From VXRJ01 sp964636705 (GTDB lineage: Bacteria > Acidobacteriota > Vicinamibacteria > Vicinamibacterales > UBA8438): 64,000 bases of DNA. The stretch covers positions 15,318-79,317 of the forward strand of contig CAZWUJ010000017.1 of NCBI GenBank assembly GCA_964636705.1. Direction: 5' to 3'. The notes under the pieces were generated by a model. It made no database searches. It had not been told where the DNA came from and saw only the letters and a program-made list of their open reading frames with translations. Below, in pieces: positions 1-9,552 of this stretch. Position 1 is the stretch's first letter, and each line of letters starts with the position of its first letter. The position numbers and the translations under genes are program-made.

Positions 1-2205
1 CGGGTTGCCGACGATCGCGCGGCCGCCCACGACGTCGGTGAACTCGAAGGGCGAGACCTCGCGGAACTCCGGCCGATTGACCGTCTGGCTGTAGCCGGCG
101 CGGATGTTCTGGTTCGGGCTGACGGCATACACGAGGTTGACCGCCGGGAAGACATCGGTTTCGTCGAGCGTCGCGCGCTGGATCTCGGCCGACTGCTGAT
201 CGATGGTCCCGGCAAACGGATCGAGGGTCTCGACGTCCTGGCGGAACTGCTCGATGCGAGCCCCGGCCACCATGCGGGCCCGGGCCGACAGCGGCAGGTC
301 GACCATGCCGTAAAACGCGGCCACTTCCTGCGCCGCGTCGTAGCGGTCGGTGCCGCGCGTCTCCTCCTTCAGCTCGAACGAGTCGCCGATGTTGGCGGGC
401 GTGAAGAGGTCCTGGGCAGGCAGCGACAGATCGACGCCGGCCGCGTCCTCCTGCACGACGCCGAGCCGCGACACCAGGCGCGGATTGGCCAGGTTCAGCG
501 CGCCGAAGCCGCCCGAGGCGGATCGCGGCACGAACCGCAGCCGGCGCGAGTGGAAGTCACGCTGGCGGTCGATGTAGTTGGTGCCGAGCTTCACCTGCGA
601 CGCCAGGCCGTTCCACTGCGCGAAGAGCGTGCTCCAGTTGGCAGCGAACTCCAGGCTGTCGTCCGTCAGGTCGTTGAACTGGCGCAGGCCGCTCTGCGAC
701 TCGTCGGCGAGCACGAAGTCCTGCCGGGCCGGGTCGGATTCGTAGAGGACCTCGCGCAGGTCCGGCTCGGCGCGGTCGGCGCGAGAGAGGGCCACCTTCC
801 AGTCGAACCGGCTGTTCGACAACGCGGGGAAGAGGTGGTCGCCGCCGAAGTGGTGGCTGAGGATCTGCTCCTCTACCCACCAGAGCCGCTGGTTGCGGAT
901 GTCGTTGCCGGCGTCGTCGTTGTACCCCTCGAACGTCCGGGTCTCGTTGGTGCCGACATGCGTCAGGAAGTTGTCGACGTAGAGCCGCTGGTTCGGCGTG
1001 AACTGGTAGGCGATGTTGGCGACGCCGCCGACCGTGCCGGCCTGCTCGGTGATCTCGAAGTCGTAGGGACCGTTGAACTGCTCGATGCCGCCGCCCGCGC
1101 CCACCTTGTAGAACGTCTGCCGCTCCGTCGAGTACTGCGCGCTCTGCGAATGGCGAAGCGTGGCGACGACCCCCAGCTTGCCGAAGCGACCGCCGAACAG
1201 GGCGTTATAGGACTGATCGAGCGGGAGTTGCTGGCGAACCGGATCCCAGACGTTGTCGAACTGCTCGCCCCACTGCTCCAGATCGGCGGAGGTGAAGCCG
1301 AGTCCGCCCGAGAAGCGGCCCGCGCGGGTCACCTTCCGGTCCGGGAAGCCGGCCGGCAGAGACCGCGTGCCGTCGTCATAGCCCGCCCAGTCGTTGGCGC
1401 CCCCGGGATAGCCGAGGCCCATCGCGCCGGTAGTCAGGCTGTTCCAGCCCCCGCCGGCCGAGATCTCGAACGACGTGGCGTCCGGGAGCTTCATCGGCAC
1501 GATCTCGACGAGGCCGCCGGCGAACTGCGACGGCTTGTCGGGCGTGTACGTCTTGCTTACCTGAACGCTGTCGATCAGGCCGGTCGGGAAGAGATCGAGC
1601 GGGACGACCCGGCGATCGGGCTCCGTCGTCGGCAGCGTCGCGCCGGCCAGCGTCGTGTTGCTGTAGCGCTCGCCCAGACCGCGGACGAATACCGACTGGC
1701 CCTCGACGACCGAGACGCCGGTGACGCGCTGCATCGCGTCGGCGGCGTTCGAGTCGTTGTTCGCCGACATCTCGATGGCGCCGATGTTGTCCTGCACCGC
1801 CGGCGCCCGCATCCGCATCATCATCTGGGCGGCGGCGGTGGACGAAGCGGCTTCGATCGTCGGCGCGGCCACCGTGACCTCTTCCGCGAACACGTTCGAC
1901 GTCAACGCCACCTCGACCGACGTCAATTGGCCGTCCACGACCTCGATGCCCACGGTCTGCTCGGCGTAGCCGGCCATGACGATGCGGAGCTCGTACGTGC
2001 CGACCGGTAGCTCGAAGCGGAAGCGGCCGTCGAGGTCGGTGTAGGCGATCTCTGTCGTCCCGACCACCTCGACCGGCACGCCAGGCAGCGTGATCGCCAG
2101 GTTCTGATCGCTCACTTCCCCAGCCACGACGCCCGTTTCCTGCGCCCATGCCTGGGCCGGCGCGAGAAGCGTCAACGCAAACAGGGCCGCTGCCATTCTG
2201 TGCAT
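1..2205 (-). CDS. TonB-dependent receptor with carboxypeptidase-regulatory-like N-terminus, C-terminus cut by window edge
   Basis: Outer-membrane TonB-dependent receptor; 735 residues are visible before the window edge removes the end of the barrel. The start is an ATG at 2205 with GGAGGA upstream. A signal peptide of about 22 residues ends in AQAWAQE. A carboxypeptidase-regulatory-like beta-sandwich follows (about residues 24-100, with DLDGRFRFELPVGTYELRI). The plug comes next (MQRVTGVSVVEGQSVFVRG, then VSKTYTPDKPSQFAGGLVE), and then beta-barrel sequence with NQNIRAGYSQTVNRPEFREV near the end. This architecture is common in Acidobacteriota and Bacteroidota. The substrate cannot be told from the sequence, and no SusD-like partner is visible. 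It is divergent from leuA. The family call is firm; the substrate is unknown. Confidence 0.88.
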   Translation of the reverse strand, partial: MHRMAAALFALTLLAPAQAWAQETGVVAGEVSDQNLAITLPGVPVEVVGTTEIAYTDLDGRFRFELPVGTYELRIVMAGYAEQTVGIEVVDGQLTSVEVALTSNVFAEEVTVAAPTIEAASSTAAAQMMMRMRAPAVQDNIGAIEMSANNDSNAADAMQRVTGVSVVEGQSVFVRGLGERYSNTTLAGATLPTTEPDRRVVPLDLFPTGLIDSVQVSKTYTPDKPSQFAGGLVEIVPMKLPDATSFEISAGGGWNSLTTGAMGLGYPGGANDWAGYDDGTRSLPAGFPDRKVTRAGRFSGGLGFTSADLEQWGEQFDNVWDPVRQQLPLDQSYNALFGGRFGKLGVVATLRHSQSAQYSTERQTFYKVGAGGGIEQFNGPYDFEITEQAGTVGGVANIAYQFTPNQRLYVDNFLTHVGTNETRTFEGYNDDAGNDIRNQRLWWVEEQILSHHFGGDHLFPALSNSRFDWKVALSRADRAEPDLREVLYESDPARQDFVLADESQSGLRQFNDLTDDSLEFAANWSTLFAQWNGLASQVKLGTNYIDRQRDFHSRRLRFVPRSASGGFGALNLANPRLVSRLGVVQEDAAGVDLSLPAQDLFTPANIGDSFELKEETRGTDRYDAAQEVAAFYGMVDLPLSARARMVAGARIEQFRQDVETLDPFAGTIDQQSAEIQRATLDETDVFPAVNLVYAVSPNQNIRAGYSQTVNRPEFREVSPFEFTDVVGGRAIVGNP

Positions 2206-2499
2206 GTAATTCCGTCCTCCGAGATGCTGACGAGCAACACGCTGGCGGCAAGGCGCATACCCACGCCTCCAGCGCAATATGGGCGAAAGAGTACCGGCGC
2301 CGTGTGTCCGGCCCGTGACCAGTCCGTTAATTCAGCGTAAAACTCCCCGAGGGAACCGGACCCGTGCCCGACAGGTCGGGCGCACGGCGGCCAGAAAAAT
2401 AAAAACTTGTGATGATTAGGTAATATCTATAACCTTGACTTACCACCCTGGCGAGGCGCTACAGTAGAAAACGCCTACAGAACACGGAGGTTTTTCGTC
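2206..2499. other. intergenic region between divergent receptor gene and leuA
   Basis: A 294-nt non-coding stretch. The leuA-proximal 100 bases are AT-rich compared with the rest of the window and contain the candidate leuA promoter. The receptor-proximal part carries only its ribosome-binding site. I see no leucine-rich leader peptide, T-box or strong terminator hairpin that would suggest attenuation of leuA. Confidence 0.5.
2435..2465 (+). promoter_or_regulatory. candidate sigma-70 promoter of leuA
   Basis: TTGACT (2435-2440) and TACAGT (2460-2465) resemble -35 and -10 boxes. The 19-nt spacer is longer than the ideal 17. Transcription would start about 25-30 nt before the leuA ATG. The ribosome-binding site GGAGG lies at 2486-2490. 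Confidence 0.4.
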
Positions 2500-3702
2500 A
2501 TGGCATCAGACCGGCTGATTATTTTCGATACGACCTTGCGGGACGGCGAGCAGTCGCCCGGCTTTTCGATGAACACGGAAGAGAAGATCCGTTTGGGACG
2601 GCAGATCGCCACGCTCGGCGCCGACATCATCGAAGCGGGCTTTCCCATCGCGTCCGACGACGACGCTCACGCGGTGTCGCGCATCGCGGGCGAAATCCGG
2701 GGACCGGTGATCGCCGCCCTGGCCCGCTGCAACCCGGCCGACATCGACCGGGCGGGCCAATCGCTGGCGCCAGCCGAGCGGTCGCGCATCCATACGTTCA
2801 TCGCCACCTCCGACCTGCACCTGGAGCGGAAGCTGAGAATCAGCCGGGAGCAGTGCCTGGCCGCGGTGACCGCCGCGGTTACCCAGGCGCGCGGCTATAC
2901 CGATGACGTCGAGTTCTCGGCGGAGGATGCGACCCGGAGCGATCTCGACTTCCTGTGCCGGGTGGTGGATGCGGCGGTCGCCGCGGGCGCCACCACCATC
3001 AACCTGCCCGACACGGTCGGCTACTGCACGCCGGAGGAGATCGAGCAGTTCTTCACCGACGTGCGCGGCAGGGTCCAGAACGCCGACCGCGTGATCTTCA
3101 GCGCCCACTGCCACGACGACCTGGGACTTGCGGTCGCCAACTCGCTGGCAGCGCTGCGTGCCGGCTGCCGGCAGGTGGAGTGCACCATCAACGGCATCGG
3201 CGAGCGGGCGGGCAACGCGTCGCTGGAGGAGATCGTGATGGCGACGAAGGTGAAACCGGACCGCCTGCCGTTCCAGACGTCGATCGCGACTACGGAGCTG
3301 GTCCGGACGAGCCGCCTGCTCTCCGAGCTGACGGAGCAGCCGGTCCAGGCGAACAAGGCGATTGTCGGCCGCAACGCGTTCGCGCACGAAGCCGGCATCC
3401 ACCAGGATGGCGTCATCAAGGATCGGCGGACCTACGAAATCATGCGGCCGGAGGATGTCGGCGTGGAGTCGACGCTTGTCCTCGGCAAGCACTCCGGCCG
3501 GCATGCCGTCAAGAAGCGGTGCGAGGATCTGGGCTGCGCGCTGAGCCGATTCGAACTCGACCGCGTCTATCGCGAGGTAATCGCGCTGGCCGACCGGCAG
3601 AAGACGGTAGAGGACGACGACGTGACCGCCATCGTCGAACGCGTCCAGACGGCGCTGGCCGAGGAGCCGGCAGCCGCCGCCCTGGCCGGCGATCGCGTCT
3701 GA
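2500..3702 (+). CDS. leuA: 2-isopropylmalate synthase, short form without regulatory domain
   Basis: Catalyses the first committed step of leucine synthesis, condensing acetyl-CoA with 2-oxoisovalerate in the cytoplasm. The 400 residues contain a DRE-TIM barrel with FDTTLRDGEQSPG near residue 9, the metal-binding SAHCHDDLGLAVANSLA and NGIGERAGNASLEE, then GKHSGRHA in the linker. Bacterial LeuA is usually about 500-520 residues and ends in an allosteric leucine-binding domain. Here the protein stops soon after the linker and leuB begins 14 nt later, so the domain is absent rather than frameshifted away. The ATG has GGAGG 9 nt upstream. Homocitrate synthase is also short, but the adjoining leuB, leuC and leuD favour leuA. 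Confidence 0.9.
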   Translation: MASDRLIIFDTTLRDGEQSPGFSMNTEEKIRLGRQIATLGADIIEAGFPIASDDDAHAVSRIAGEIRGPVIAALARCNPADIDRAGQSLAPAERSRIHTFIATSDLHLERKLRISREQCLAAVTAAVTQARGYTDDVEFSAEDATRSDLDFLCRVVDAAVAAGATTINLPDTVGYCTPEEIEQFFTDVRGRVQNADRVIFSAHCHDDLGLAVANSLAALRAGCRQVECTINGIGERAGNASLEEIVMATKVKPDRLPFQTSIATTELVRTSRLLSELTEQPVQANKAIVGRNAFAHEAGIHQDGVIKDRRTYEIMRPEDVGVESTLVLGKHSGRHAVKKRCEDLGCALSRFELDRVYREVIALADRQKTVEDDDVTAIVERVQTALAEEPAAAALAGDRV

Positions 3703-3716
3703 TCCGGCCGTCCGTC

Positions 3717-4784
3717 ATGCACGCCACGATCGCGCTCCTTCCCGGCGACGGGATCGGCCCGGAAGTGATCGACGCCGCCGCGGCGGTCCTCGATGCCATC
3801 GCCGACCGTCACGGACACACCCTGACCCTCATGCGCTCGCCGTTTGGCGCGGCGGCGTTGCGCAACGGCGATCCGCCGCTGCCGCCGAAAACCCTCGAGG
3901 CGTGCCGCGCCGCCGACGCAGTCCTGCTCGGCGCGGTCGGTGATCCGGAGTTCTCGCAGGGCCCGCGCGAGCGGCGTCCCGAGACCGGCCTGCTGGAGCT
4001 GCGCAAGGCGCTCGACGTCTGGGCGAATCTCCGGCCCGCGCGTATCTGGCCCGGGCTGGAGGGCGACTGCCCACTCCGCCCGGACCGGATTGCGGGCGTC
4101 GATCTCCTGATCGTCCGCGAACTGATTGGCGGCATCTATTTCGGCGAGCCTCGCGGCCGGAACGCCGACGGGACCGCGGCATTCGACACGATGCGCTACA
4201 GCGCGCGCGAGGTGGAACGCATCGCGCGCGTGGCGTTCGAGGCGGCTCGGGGCCGGCGGCGGCTCGTCACGTCCGTCGACAAGGCGAACGTGCTGGAGTG
4301 CTCGAGGCTGTGGCGCGAGGTGGTGACCGCCGTCGCCAGCGACTATCCCGACGTGACCCTGGAGCATCAACTGGTCGACTCGTGCGCCATGCGCCTCGTC
4401 ACCGCACCCGCATCGATGGACGTGCTCGTCGCCGGCAACCTGTTCGGCGACATTCTGTCGGACGAAGCGGGAGCCGTTGTGGGCTCGCTCGGGCTGCTGC
4501 CGTCCGCCAGCATCGGAGGGGCCGGCGGCCTGTTCGAGCCAGTCCACGGGTCCGCCCCCGACATCGCCGGCCAGGACAAGGCGAATCCAATCGGCGCAAT
4601 CGCTTCCGCCGCCATGCTGCTCCGGCATGCGCTGAACGCGGAGAACGAAGCCGCCGCCATCGAGACGGCGATCGGCGCCGCACTCGCGCATGGCTGCCGG
4701 ACCGCGGACCTCCCCGCGACGAACGGGGCGCCGCCGCTTGGCTGCCGCGGGATGACCCAGGCGATCCTCGATCGCCTGCCGTAG
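3717..4784 (+). CDS. leuB: 3-isopropylmalate dehydrogenase
   Basis: NAD-dependent oxidative decarboxylation of 3-isopropylmalate, the third step of leucine synthesis. The 355-residue length is normal for the family. It starts LLPGDGIGPEV and carries RELIGGIYFGEPRG, the TSVDKANVLE segment with the catalytic lysine, the GNLFGDILSDEAG metal and cofactor loop, and EPVHGSAPDIAGQDKANP. The ATG at 3717 lies 14 nt after the leuA stop, so the two genes are probably co-transcribed. No strong ribosome-binding site is visible, which suggests coupling. It converges on leuD. Confidence 0.95.
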   Translation: MHATIALLPGDGIGPEVIDAAAAVLDAIADRHGHTLTLMRSPFGAAALRNGDPPLPPKTLEACRAADAVLLGAVGDPEFSQGPRERRPETGLLELRKALDVWANLRPARIWPGLEGDCPLRPDRIAGVDLLIVRELIGGIYFGEPRGRNADGTAAFDTMRYSAREVERIARVAFEAARGRRRLVTSVDKANVLECSRLWREVVTAVASDYPDVTLEHQLVDSCAMRLVTAPASMDVLVAGNLFGDILSDEAGAVVGSLGLLPSASIGGAGGLFEPVHGSAPDIAGQDKANPIGAIASAAMLLRHALNAENEAAAIETAIGAALAHGCRTADLPATNGAPPLGCRGMTQAILDRLP

Positions 4785-4807
4785 CGCCAGCCGGGGAAGG
4801 CGAAGGC

Positions 4808-4828
4808 CCGGACACGCCACGCGTCCGG
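4808..4828. terminator. hairpin between convergent leuB and leuD
   Basis: CCGGAC (4808-4813) pairs with GTCCGG (4823-4828). The loop is GC-rich and there is no T-run on either side. It lies in the 60-nt gap between two convergent genes and may be a weak bidirectional terminator. Confidence 0.3.
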
Positions 4829-4844
4829 CAGGGCGAGCCGCGGC

Positions 4845-5438
4845 TCAGAAGCCGGTAGCGTAAGGAAGGGCGGCGGCGACCCGGCGCACTTCGGCAAAGT
4901 CGTCCAGCAACAGGCCGGTCGCGTCCCACTGGCCGGTCAGCAGCGCGTCCCGGACGGCGGCCGGCATCGCGAGCGGTACGGTCCGGCCGTCCGCCTCCAC
5001 CGTGAGCGTCTCGACGCAAAGCGTCATCCGCGCGGACGGGTCGCGCTCCGCCGCCGCTTGCAGCAACCCGATGTCGTCCGGCGCCGCAGTGGCGCAGACG
5101 AGACCGATCGTCGTTGCGTTCCCGAGAAAGATCTCGGAGAACGACTGGCCGACGCACGCGCCGATGCCGCGTCGCTTGAGGGCTTGCGGGGCGTGCTCGC
5201 GCGACGAACCGGATCCGAAATTGTCGTTCACCACGAGGATCGCCGCGCCGTCGTAGGCGCGATTCGCAAAGGGGTGGTCCGGCATGGATGCGCGATCGTC
5301 CTCGAACGCGTGCGCGCCCAGACCGTCGAACGTTATCGCCTTCAGGTAGCGCGCCGGGATGATCCGGTCCGTGTCGATGTTGTTGCCCCGGAGCGGGATT
5401 GCGGTCCCCTCGATGCGATCGATCCTTCGCAGGCTCAT
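4845..5438 (-). CDS. leuD: 3-isopropylmalate dehydratase small subunit
   Basis: Swivel-domain subunit of isopropylmalate isomerase. It partners LeuC to convert 2- to 3-isopropylmalate. It has 197 residues, and the family motifs GNNIDTDRIIPARYL and NDNFGSGSSREHAPQAL are intact. The start ATG overlaps the leuC stop as TGATG, so translation is coupled to leuC and a 1:1 ratio is likely. The length matches the usual 190-210 residues. Confidence 0.95.
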   Translation of the reverse strand: MSLRRIDRIEGTAIPLRGNNIDTDRIIPARYLKAITFDGLGAHAFEDDRASMPDHPFANRAYDGAAILVVNDNFGSGSSREHAPQALKRRGIGACVGQSFSEIFLGNATTIGLVCATAAPDDIGLLQAAAERDPSARMTLCVETLTVEADGRTVPLAMPAAVRDALLTGQWDATGLLLDDFAEVRRVAAALPYATGF

Positions 5439-6835
5439 CAGAGCATCCCCCTCACGTCTGTCACTTCTCCGCTGACGGCGGCGGCCGCCACCATCGCCGG
5501 GCTCATCAGCAACGTCCGGCCCGTCGGACTCCCCTGTCGCCCCTTGAAGTTCCGGTTGGAAGACGATGCGCACACTTCGCGGCCGTTCAGCCGGTCCGGA
5601 TTCATCGCCAGACACATCGAACAGCCCGCCCCGCGCCATTCGAAGCCGGCCTCGGCAAAGATCTCGTGCAGCCCCTCCGCCTCCGCCGCCTGGCGCACCT
5701 GCTTCGACCCCGGGACCGCGAGAGCGCGGACATGCGACGCGACGCGCCGTCCCTTCACGATTCGCGCCGCCTCCCGAAGGTCCGAGAGGCGCGAGTTGGT
5801 GCACGAGCCGACAAAGGCGACATCCACTTTCGTCCCGGCGATGGGAGCGCCGGCCGCAAAACCCATGAACTCGAGCGCCTCGCCGACCGCGGGCGCATCG
5901 GCTCCGGCGGCCCCCGGATCCGGGATCCGCTCCGTCACGCCGATCGACTGCCCCGGGTTGATTCCCCAGGTGACCCGGGGTTCGATTGCGTGGCCGTCGA
6001 GCGTCACCACATCGTCGTAGGGTGCGTCCTCGTCCGATGCCATCGACCGCCACCAGGCGGTCGCCCGTTCGAAGGCGTCGCCGGACGGCGCATGGGGCCG
6101 CCCCCGAAGGTAGGCGAACGTCGTCTCGTCCGGGTTGACGTAACCGATCCGCGCGCCTCCCTCGATCGACATGTTGCAGACGGTCATCCGCTCGTCCATC
6201 GTCATCGCGTCGATCGCCGCGCCGCCGTACTCGTACGCGTAGCCCACTCCGCCGCGGACTCCGAGCCGGGTGATGATCTCCAGGATGACGTCCTTCGCGT
6301 AGACCCCCGGACCGAGCGCGCCGGTCACGTCGATGCGACGCACCCTGAGCGGATCGATCGCGAGGCACTGCGACGCAAGGACGTCGCGAACCTGCGACGT
6401 GCCGATACCGAACGCCACGGCGCCGAACGCGCCGTGGGTGGACGTATGACTGTCGCCGCACGCGATGGTCATGCCCGGTTGCGTCAGGCCGAGCTCGGGG
6501 CCGATCACGTGCACGATCCCCTGCCGGTCGGTCGACAGGTCGGAGAATGGAATGCTGAACTCCCGACAGTTCCGCTCGAGCGCCGCCATCATCTGCTCCG
6601 CCAGCTCGTCGGCGAACGGACGCCGCTGATCGAGCGTCGGAATGATGTGATCGACCGTCGCGTGCGTCCGCTCCGGGAAGGCGACCCCGATGGCGCGCTG
6701 GCGCAGCATGTCGAACGCCTGGGGAGTCGTCACTTCGTGGATCAGGTGGAGGCCGATGAAGAGCTGAGTCCGCCCGTCCGGCAGCTTCCGTACCGTGTGG
6801 AGATCCCACACCTTCTGCAGCAACGTCTGTGCCAT
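5438..6835 (-). CDS. leuC: 3-isopropylmalate dehydratase large subunit
   Basis: Aconitase-family [4Fe-4S] subunit of isopropylmalate isomerase, 465 residues. Visible motifs are CGDSHTSTHGAFGA, VGSCTNSR with the first cluster cysteine, and GCSMCLAMN with the other two. NRNFKGRQGSPTGRTLLMSP lies near the end. The gene runs toward leuA-leuB. Only 69 nt separate it from the upstream ABC/GldG gene on the same strand, so it may be read through from there. That gap contains a short hairpin (6859-6871, CGGGG/CCCCG with a 3-nt loop) but no clear promoter. Confidence 0.95.
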   Translation of the reverse strand: MAQTLLQKVWDLHTVRKLPDGRTQLFIGLHLIHEVTTPQAFDMLRQRAIGVAFPERTHATVDHIIPTLDQRRPFADELAEQMMAALERNCREFSIPFSDLSTDRQGIVHVIGPELGLTQPGMTIACGDSHTSTHGAFGAVAFGIGTSQVRDVLASQCLAIDPLRVRRIDVTGALGPGVYAKDVILEIITRLGVRGGVGYAYEYGGAAIDAMTMDERMTVCNMSIEGGARIGYVNPDETTFAYLRGRPHAPSGDAFERATAWWRSMASDEDAPYDDVVTLDGHAIEPRVTWGINPGQSIGVTERIPDPGAAGADAPAVGEALEFMGFAAGAPIAGTKVDVAFVGSCTNSRLSDLREAARIVKGRRVASHVRALAVPGSKQVRQAAEAEGLHEIFAEAGFEWRGAGCSMCLAMNPDRLNGREVCASSSNRNFKGRQGSPTGRTLLMSPAMVAAAAVSGEVTDVRGML

Positions 6836-6904
6836 TTGTTCTTCCCGCGGAGGTCCGGCGGGGAAACCCCGACCGTCCCAAAGACAGCCGGCGCCTGCCT
6901 CCGC

Positions 6905-9550
6905 CTATTCTCGCAAACGCCGGGCGGCGGCGGCTCCTTCCCGCTCGCGCCGCTGGCGCCGAACGAAGATCAGGGCGCCGAGCGCAACGACCGGCACCGG
7001 CGGCAGCAGGATCGCGAAGGTCTTGATGGTGGTCTGAATCCGGCGGATCTGCGACTCCATGGTCTCGCGGCTCGCCTGCACGCGCGTTTCCTTTTCGGTG
7101 TTGATGTTGGTCGAGAGGACCTCGAGCCGCCGGTTCTCTACCTCCTCGAGATTGCGCACCATGATCTGCTTGGTCTGCGCGTCGATGTCGGTCCGGGACT
7201 GGAGTTCGGCCACCCGGTCGTTCAGCCGCTGCTGCGCGTCGGTCAGCGCCGCCTCGGCGTCTGCCTCCGCCTGTTGTTCCTCGGCCGTCCGCTGCTCGAT
7301 GAACTCCGCGGTCTGCGCCTCCACTCGCTCCAGCGTCCGGTGGCGCGCGCGGCGGCTGCGCAGATCGATGAACGCATCCTCCTCGAGCAGCGTGTCCATG
7401 GCGTTCAGGAAGAAGGTGATGTTGTCGAAGTTCAGTCCACCCGGCGCCTGCTCCCGGATCTGGAAGAACTGCTCGCCGATGACGTCGAGATCGGCGACGA
7501 CGATGATGTCCACCTCGTCACTGTCGACAGACTGCACGCGGGCTGCGACGATGTAGTCGTCGTCATCCTGCTCGCGCGGCGGGCTCGGGTTCACCTGCGG
7601 GCCGAACGGCGTCCCCCGCACCAGCGAGAAGTAGCCGTTGGTGCCGGAGATTCGGCCGGTGCGGAGCAGCGGCTCGAACGTCCAGGCCGCCTCGTCGGCC
7701 GGGTGCAGGAACCCGGGATAGAGCAGGACCAGTTCCTGCAGTTGCGACGTCATCGGGTTGTCGGCGTTGAACGTCGCCTCGTTTTCGTTTCCCGCCCCGA
7801 GGAAAACGACGTCCTCCGGCATGTGCGCAAGATCGGGGTGGGGATTGTAGCTGTCCCACACGATGCGGGTCGGTTCCCAGTCGACGCCAAGGGCGCGGAT
7901 CCACTCGCGGACATTGCCTCGTGGGCCGGGGCGCGCGCCCGACTGTCCGTAGGTGAACGGATTGCCTTCGCCCACCCACTCGGTGGGCGAGATGGTCGGG
8001 TCCACCGCCGGCAGCGGATCGACCAGGATGAGGGCCGGCTTGCCGGACTGGATGTAGTCGGCCACGAACCCCTGCTCGTCGGTCTGCAGCGACGACGGAA
8101 GCGGCACCAGCAGGGCATCCACCTCCTGGCGGATTTCCGCCTCCGGACTGATCTCGACAACGTCGTACTGCTTCCGCAACTCCGCGATCACCGACCACTG
8201 CGGCGTGAACTGGCTCTGCTGGAAGTTGGTGCCGCCGAACAGGTTGGCCATGGTGGCGACGACGCCCACGCGCTTCCGATCGGTCCGGGCGACCACGCGG
8301 ATGCTTCGCATGATCTCGTACTCGGCCGGCAGGCCGACATCGAAGAAGCCGATCACCTGCTCCTCGGCGCCGCACGTGAAAGCCAGTCCCAGGAACAGCT
8401 CGTCCACCTCGGACCGGGCCGAACTGACGTTTCGGACGGGGAGGGGCAGAATGCCGAACGTTTCCCGCGCCTCGCGTGCCGCGTCGGTGAACGGCTCGGT
8501 ATCGTGGATGATCACCTCGACGCGCGGGCCCGCGATGGCGTCGATCTCCTCCAGGATGCTGATGATGTTCGACCGCGTCTGGACGAACGGCTCGGGCGCC
8601 GTCGGCGAGATGTAGGCCTGGATGAAGACCGGCCGATCGGCTGGCAACTCGTCGATCAGGGTGCGCGTTTCCGCGCTGAGGGAATGGAGCTGCTCTGCCG
8701 TGACGTCGAGCCGGACGTTCGCGCGGCCGACGATGACACCGGCGCTCACCAGCGCAGCCGCGACCGCCGCGGCGCGCACGGCATGGTGCAGCCAAAGCGG
8801 GTAGCCACCCGCCGCGGGCGCCCAGTGACGGCGGCTCAGCACCAGGACGTTCATATACAGGAAGAACGCGGCGACCGAGCCGAAGTAGAGAATGGCGGTC
8901 AGGCTGAGGATCCCCTTGGCGAAGTCGTCGAAGTGGAAGAAGACGCCGAGCGCGCCCGCCGGGCGCTCGAGGGCGGGAAGCGCCGCGCCCGCGGCGTCGC
9001 CCACCATCACCAGCGCGGTGCAGAAAAGCGCGCCCGCGATGAACGCCACCGTTGCGTTGCGGGTCAGGAGCGATGCGAGCATGCCGACCGCGATCAGCGC
9101 GCCGCCGGCAAGCCAGTAGCCGGCGTAGTTGCTGAGCATCAGCCCGAGATCCGGGCTCCCGAGATAGAAGAGGACGAAAACGTAACTGAGCGACAACCCC
9201 AGTGACACCGTGTAGATGCCGAGCACGGCGGCATACTTGCCCAGCACCACCTCCAGGTCCGTCGCCGGCAGCGTCAGCAGCAACTCGTCGGTCCCCTGCT
9301 TCTTCTCCTCCGACCAGACTCCCATGGTGAGGGCCGGCACGAAGAAGAGCAGAAGGTAGGGGAATACGCCGTTCAGTTGATCGAGGTTCGCGAGGTTCTG
9401 CAGGAAGAAGCGATCCTGCCAGAACGCCGCGGCGGCGCTGAGAAAAATGAAGAGCGTGATGAAGACGTAGCCGCTCGGACTGCTGAAGTAGAGCCGGAGG
9501 TCGCGACGCGCCACCGCGCGCACGATCGCCGCGTTCACCTTGGGAAGCAT
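6905..9550 (-). CDS. ABC-2 permease fused to GldG-like extracytoplasmic domain
   Basis: 881-residue membrane protein. The N-terminal 250 residues resemble an ABC-2/GldF permease with about six membrane spans (FITLFIFLSAAAAFW, then GVWSEEKKQGTDELLLTLP). After a spacer span, residues about 280-740 form a GldG-like periplasmic domain (QLHSLSAETRTLIDELPADR). A coiled coil rich in Glu, Gln and Arg follows (about 745-845), and a final membrane helix precedes a basic tail. In Flavobacteria gldF and gldG are separate genes; here they are one chain. It starts 2 nt after the ATPase stop, so the pair forms one transporter. The cargo is unknown, and there is no gliding machinery nearby to support a motility role. 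Confidence 0.8.
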   Translation of the reverse strand: MLPKVNAAIVRAVARRDLRLYFSSPSGYVFITLFIFLSAAAAFWQDRFFLQNLANLDQLNGVFPYLLLFFVPALTMGVWSEEKKQGTDELLLTLPATDLEVVLGKYAAVLGIYTVSLGLSLSYVFVLFYLGSPDLGLMLSNYAGYWLAGGALIAVGMLASLLTRNATVAFIAGALFCTALVMVGDAAGAALPALERPAGALGVFFHFDDFAKGILSLTAILYFGSVAAFFLYMNVLVLSRRHWAPAAGGYPLWLHHAVRAAAVAAALVSAGVIVGRANVRLDVTAEQLHSLSAETRTLIDELPADRPVFIQAYISPTAPEPFVQTRSNIISILEEIDAIAGPRVEVIIHDTEPFTDAAREARETFGILPLPVRNVSSARSEVDELFLGLAFTCGAEEQVIGFFDVGLPAEYEIMRSIRVVARTDRKRVGVVATMANLFGGTNFQQSQFTPQWSVIAELRKQYDVVEISPEAEIRQEVDALLVPLPSSLQTDEQGFVADYIQSGKPALILVDPLPAVDPTISPTEWVGEGNPFTYGQSGARPGPRGNVREWIRALGVDWEPTRIVWDSYNPHPDLAHMPEDVVFLGAGNENEATFNADNPMTSQLQELVLLYPGFLHPADEAAWTFEPLLRTGRISGTNGYFSLVRGTPFGPQVNPSPPREQDDDDYIVAARVQSVDSDEVDIIVVADLDVIGEQFFQIREQAPGGLNFDNITFFLNAMDTLLEEDAFIDLRSRRARHRTLERVEAQTAEFIEQRTAEEQQAEADAEAALTDAQQRLNDRVAELQSRTDIDAQTKQIMVRNLEEVENRRLEVLSTNINTEKETRVQASRETMESQIRRIQTTIKTFAILLPPVPVVALGALIFVRRQRREREGAAAARRLRE

Positions 9551-9552
9551 CG

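Noticed and set aside
550..2010. 486-residue plus-strand open frame opposite the TonB receptor
   Set aside because: It is antisense to a protein with clear receptor motifs, rich in Arg/Val/Glu as expected of a GC-rich shadow frame, and has no ribosome-binding site or family motif.
5399..9205. 1268-residue open frame on the plus strand
   Set aside because: It spans three well-supported minus-strand genes (leuD, leuC, ABC/GldG fusion) and has low-complexity Arg/His/Asp composition. It is a shadow of high GC at third positions.
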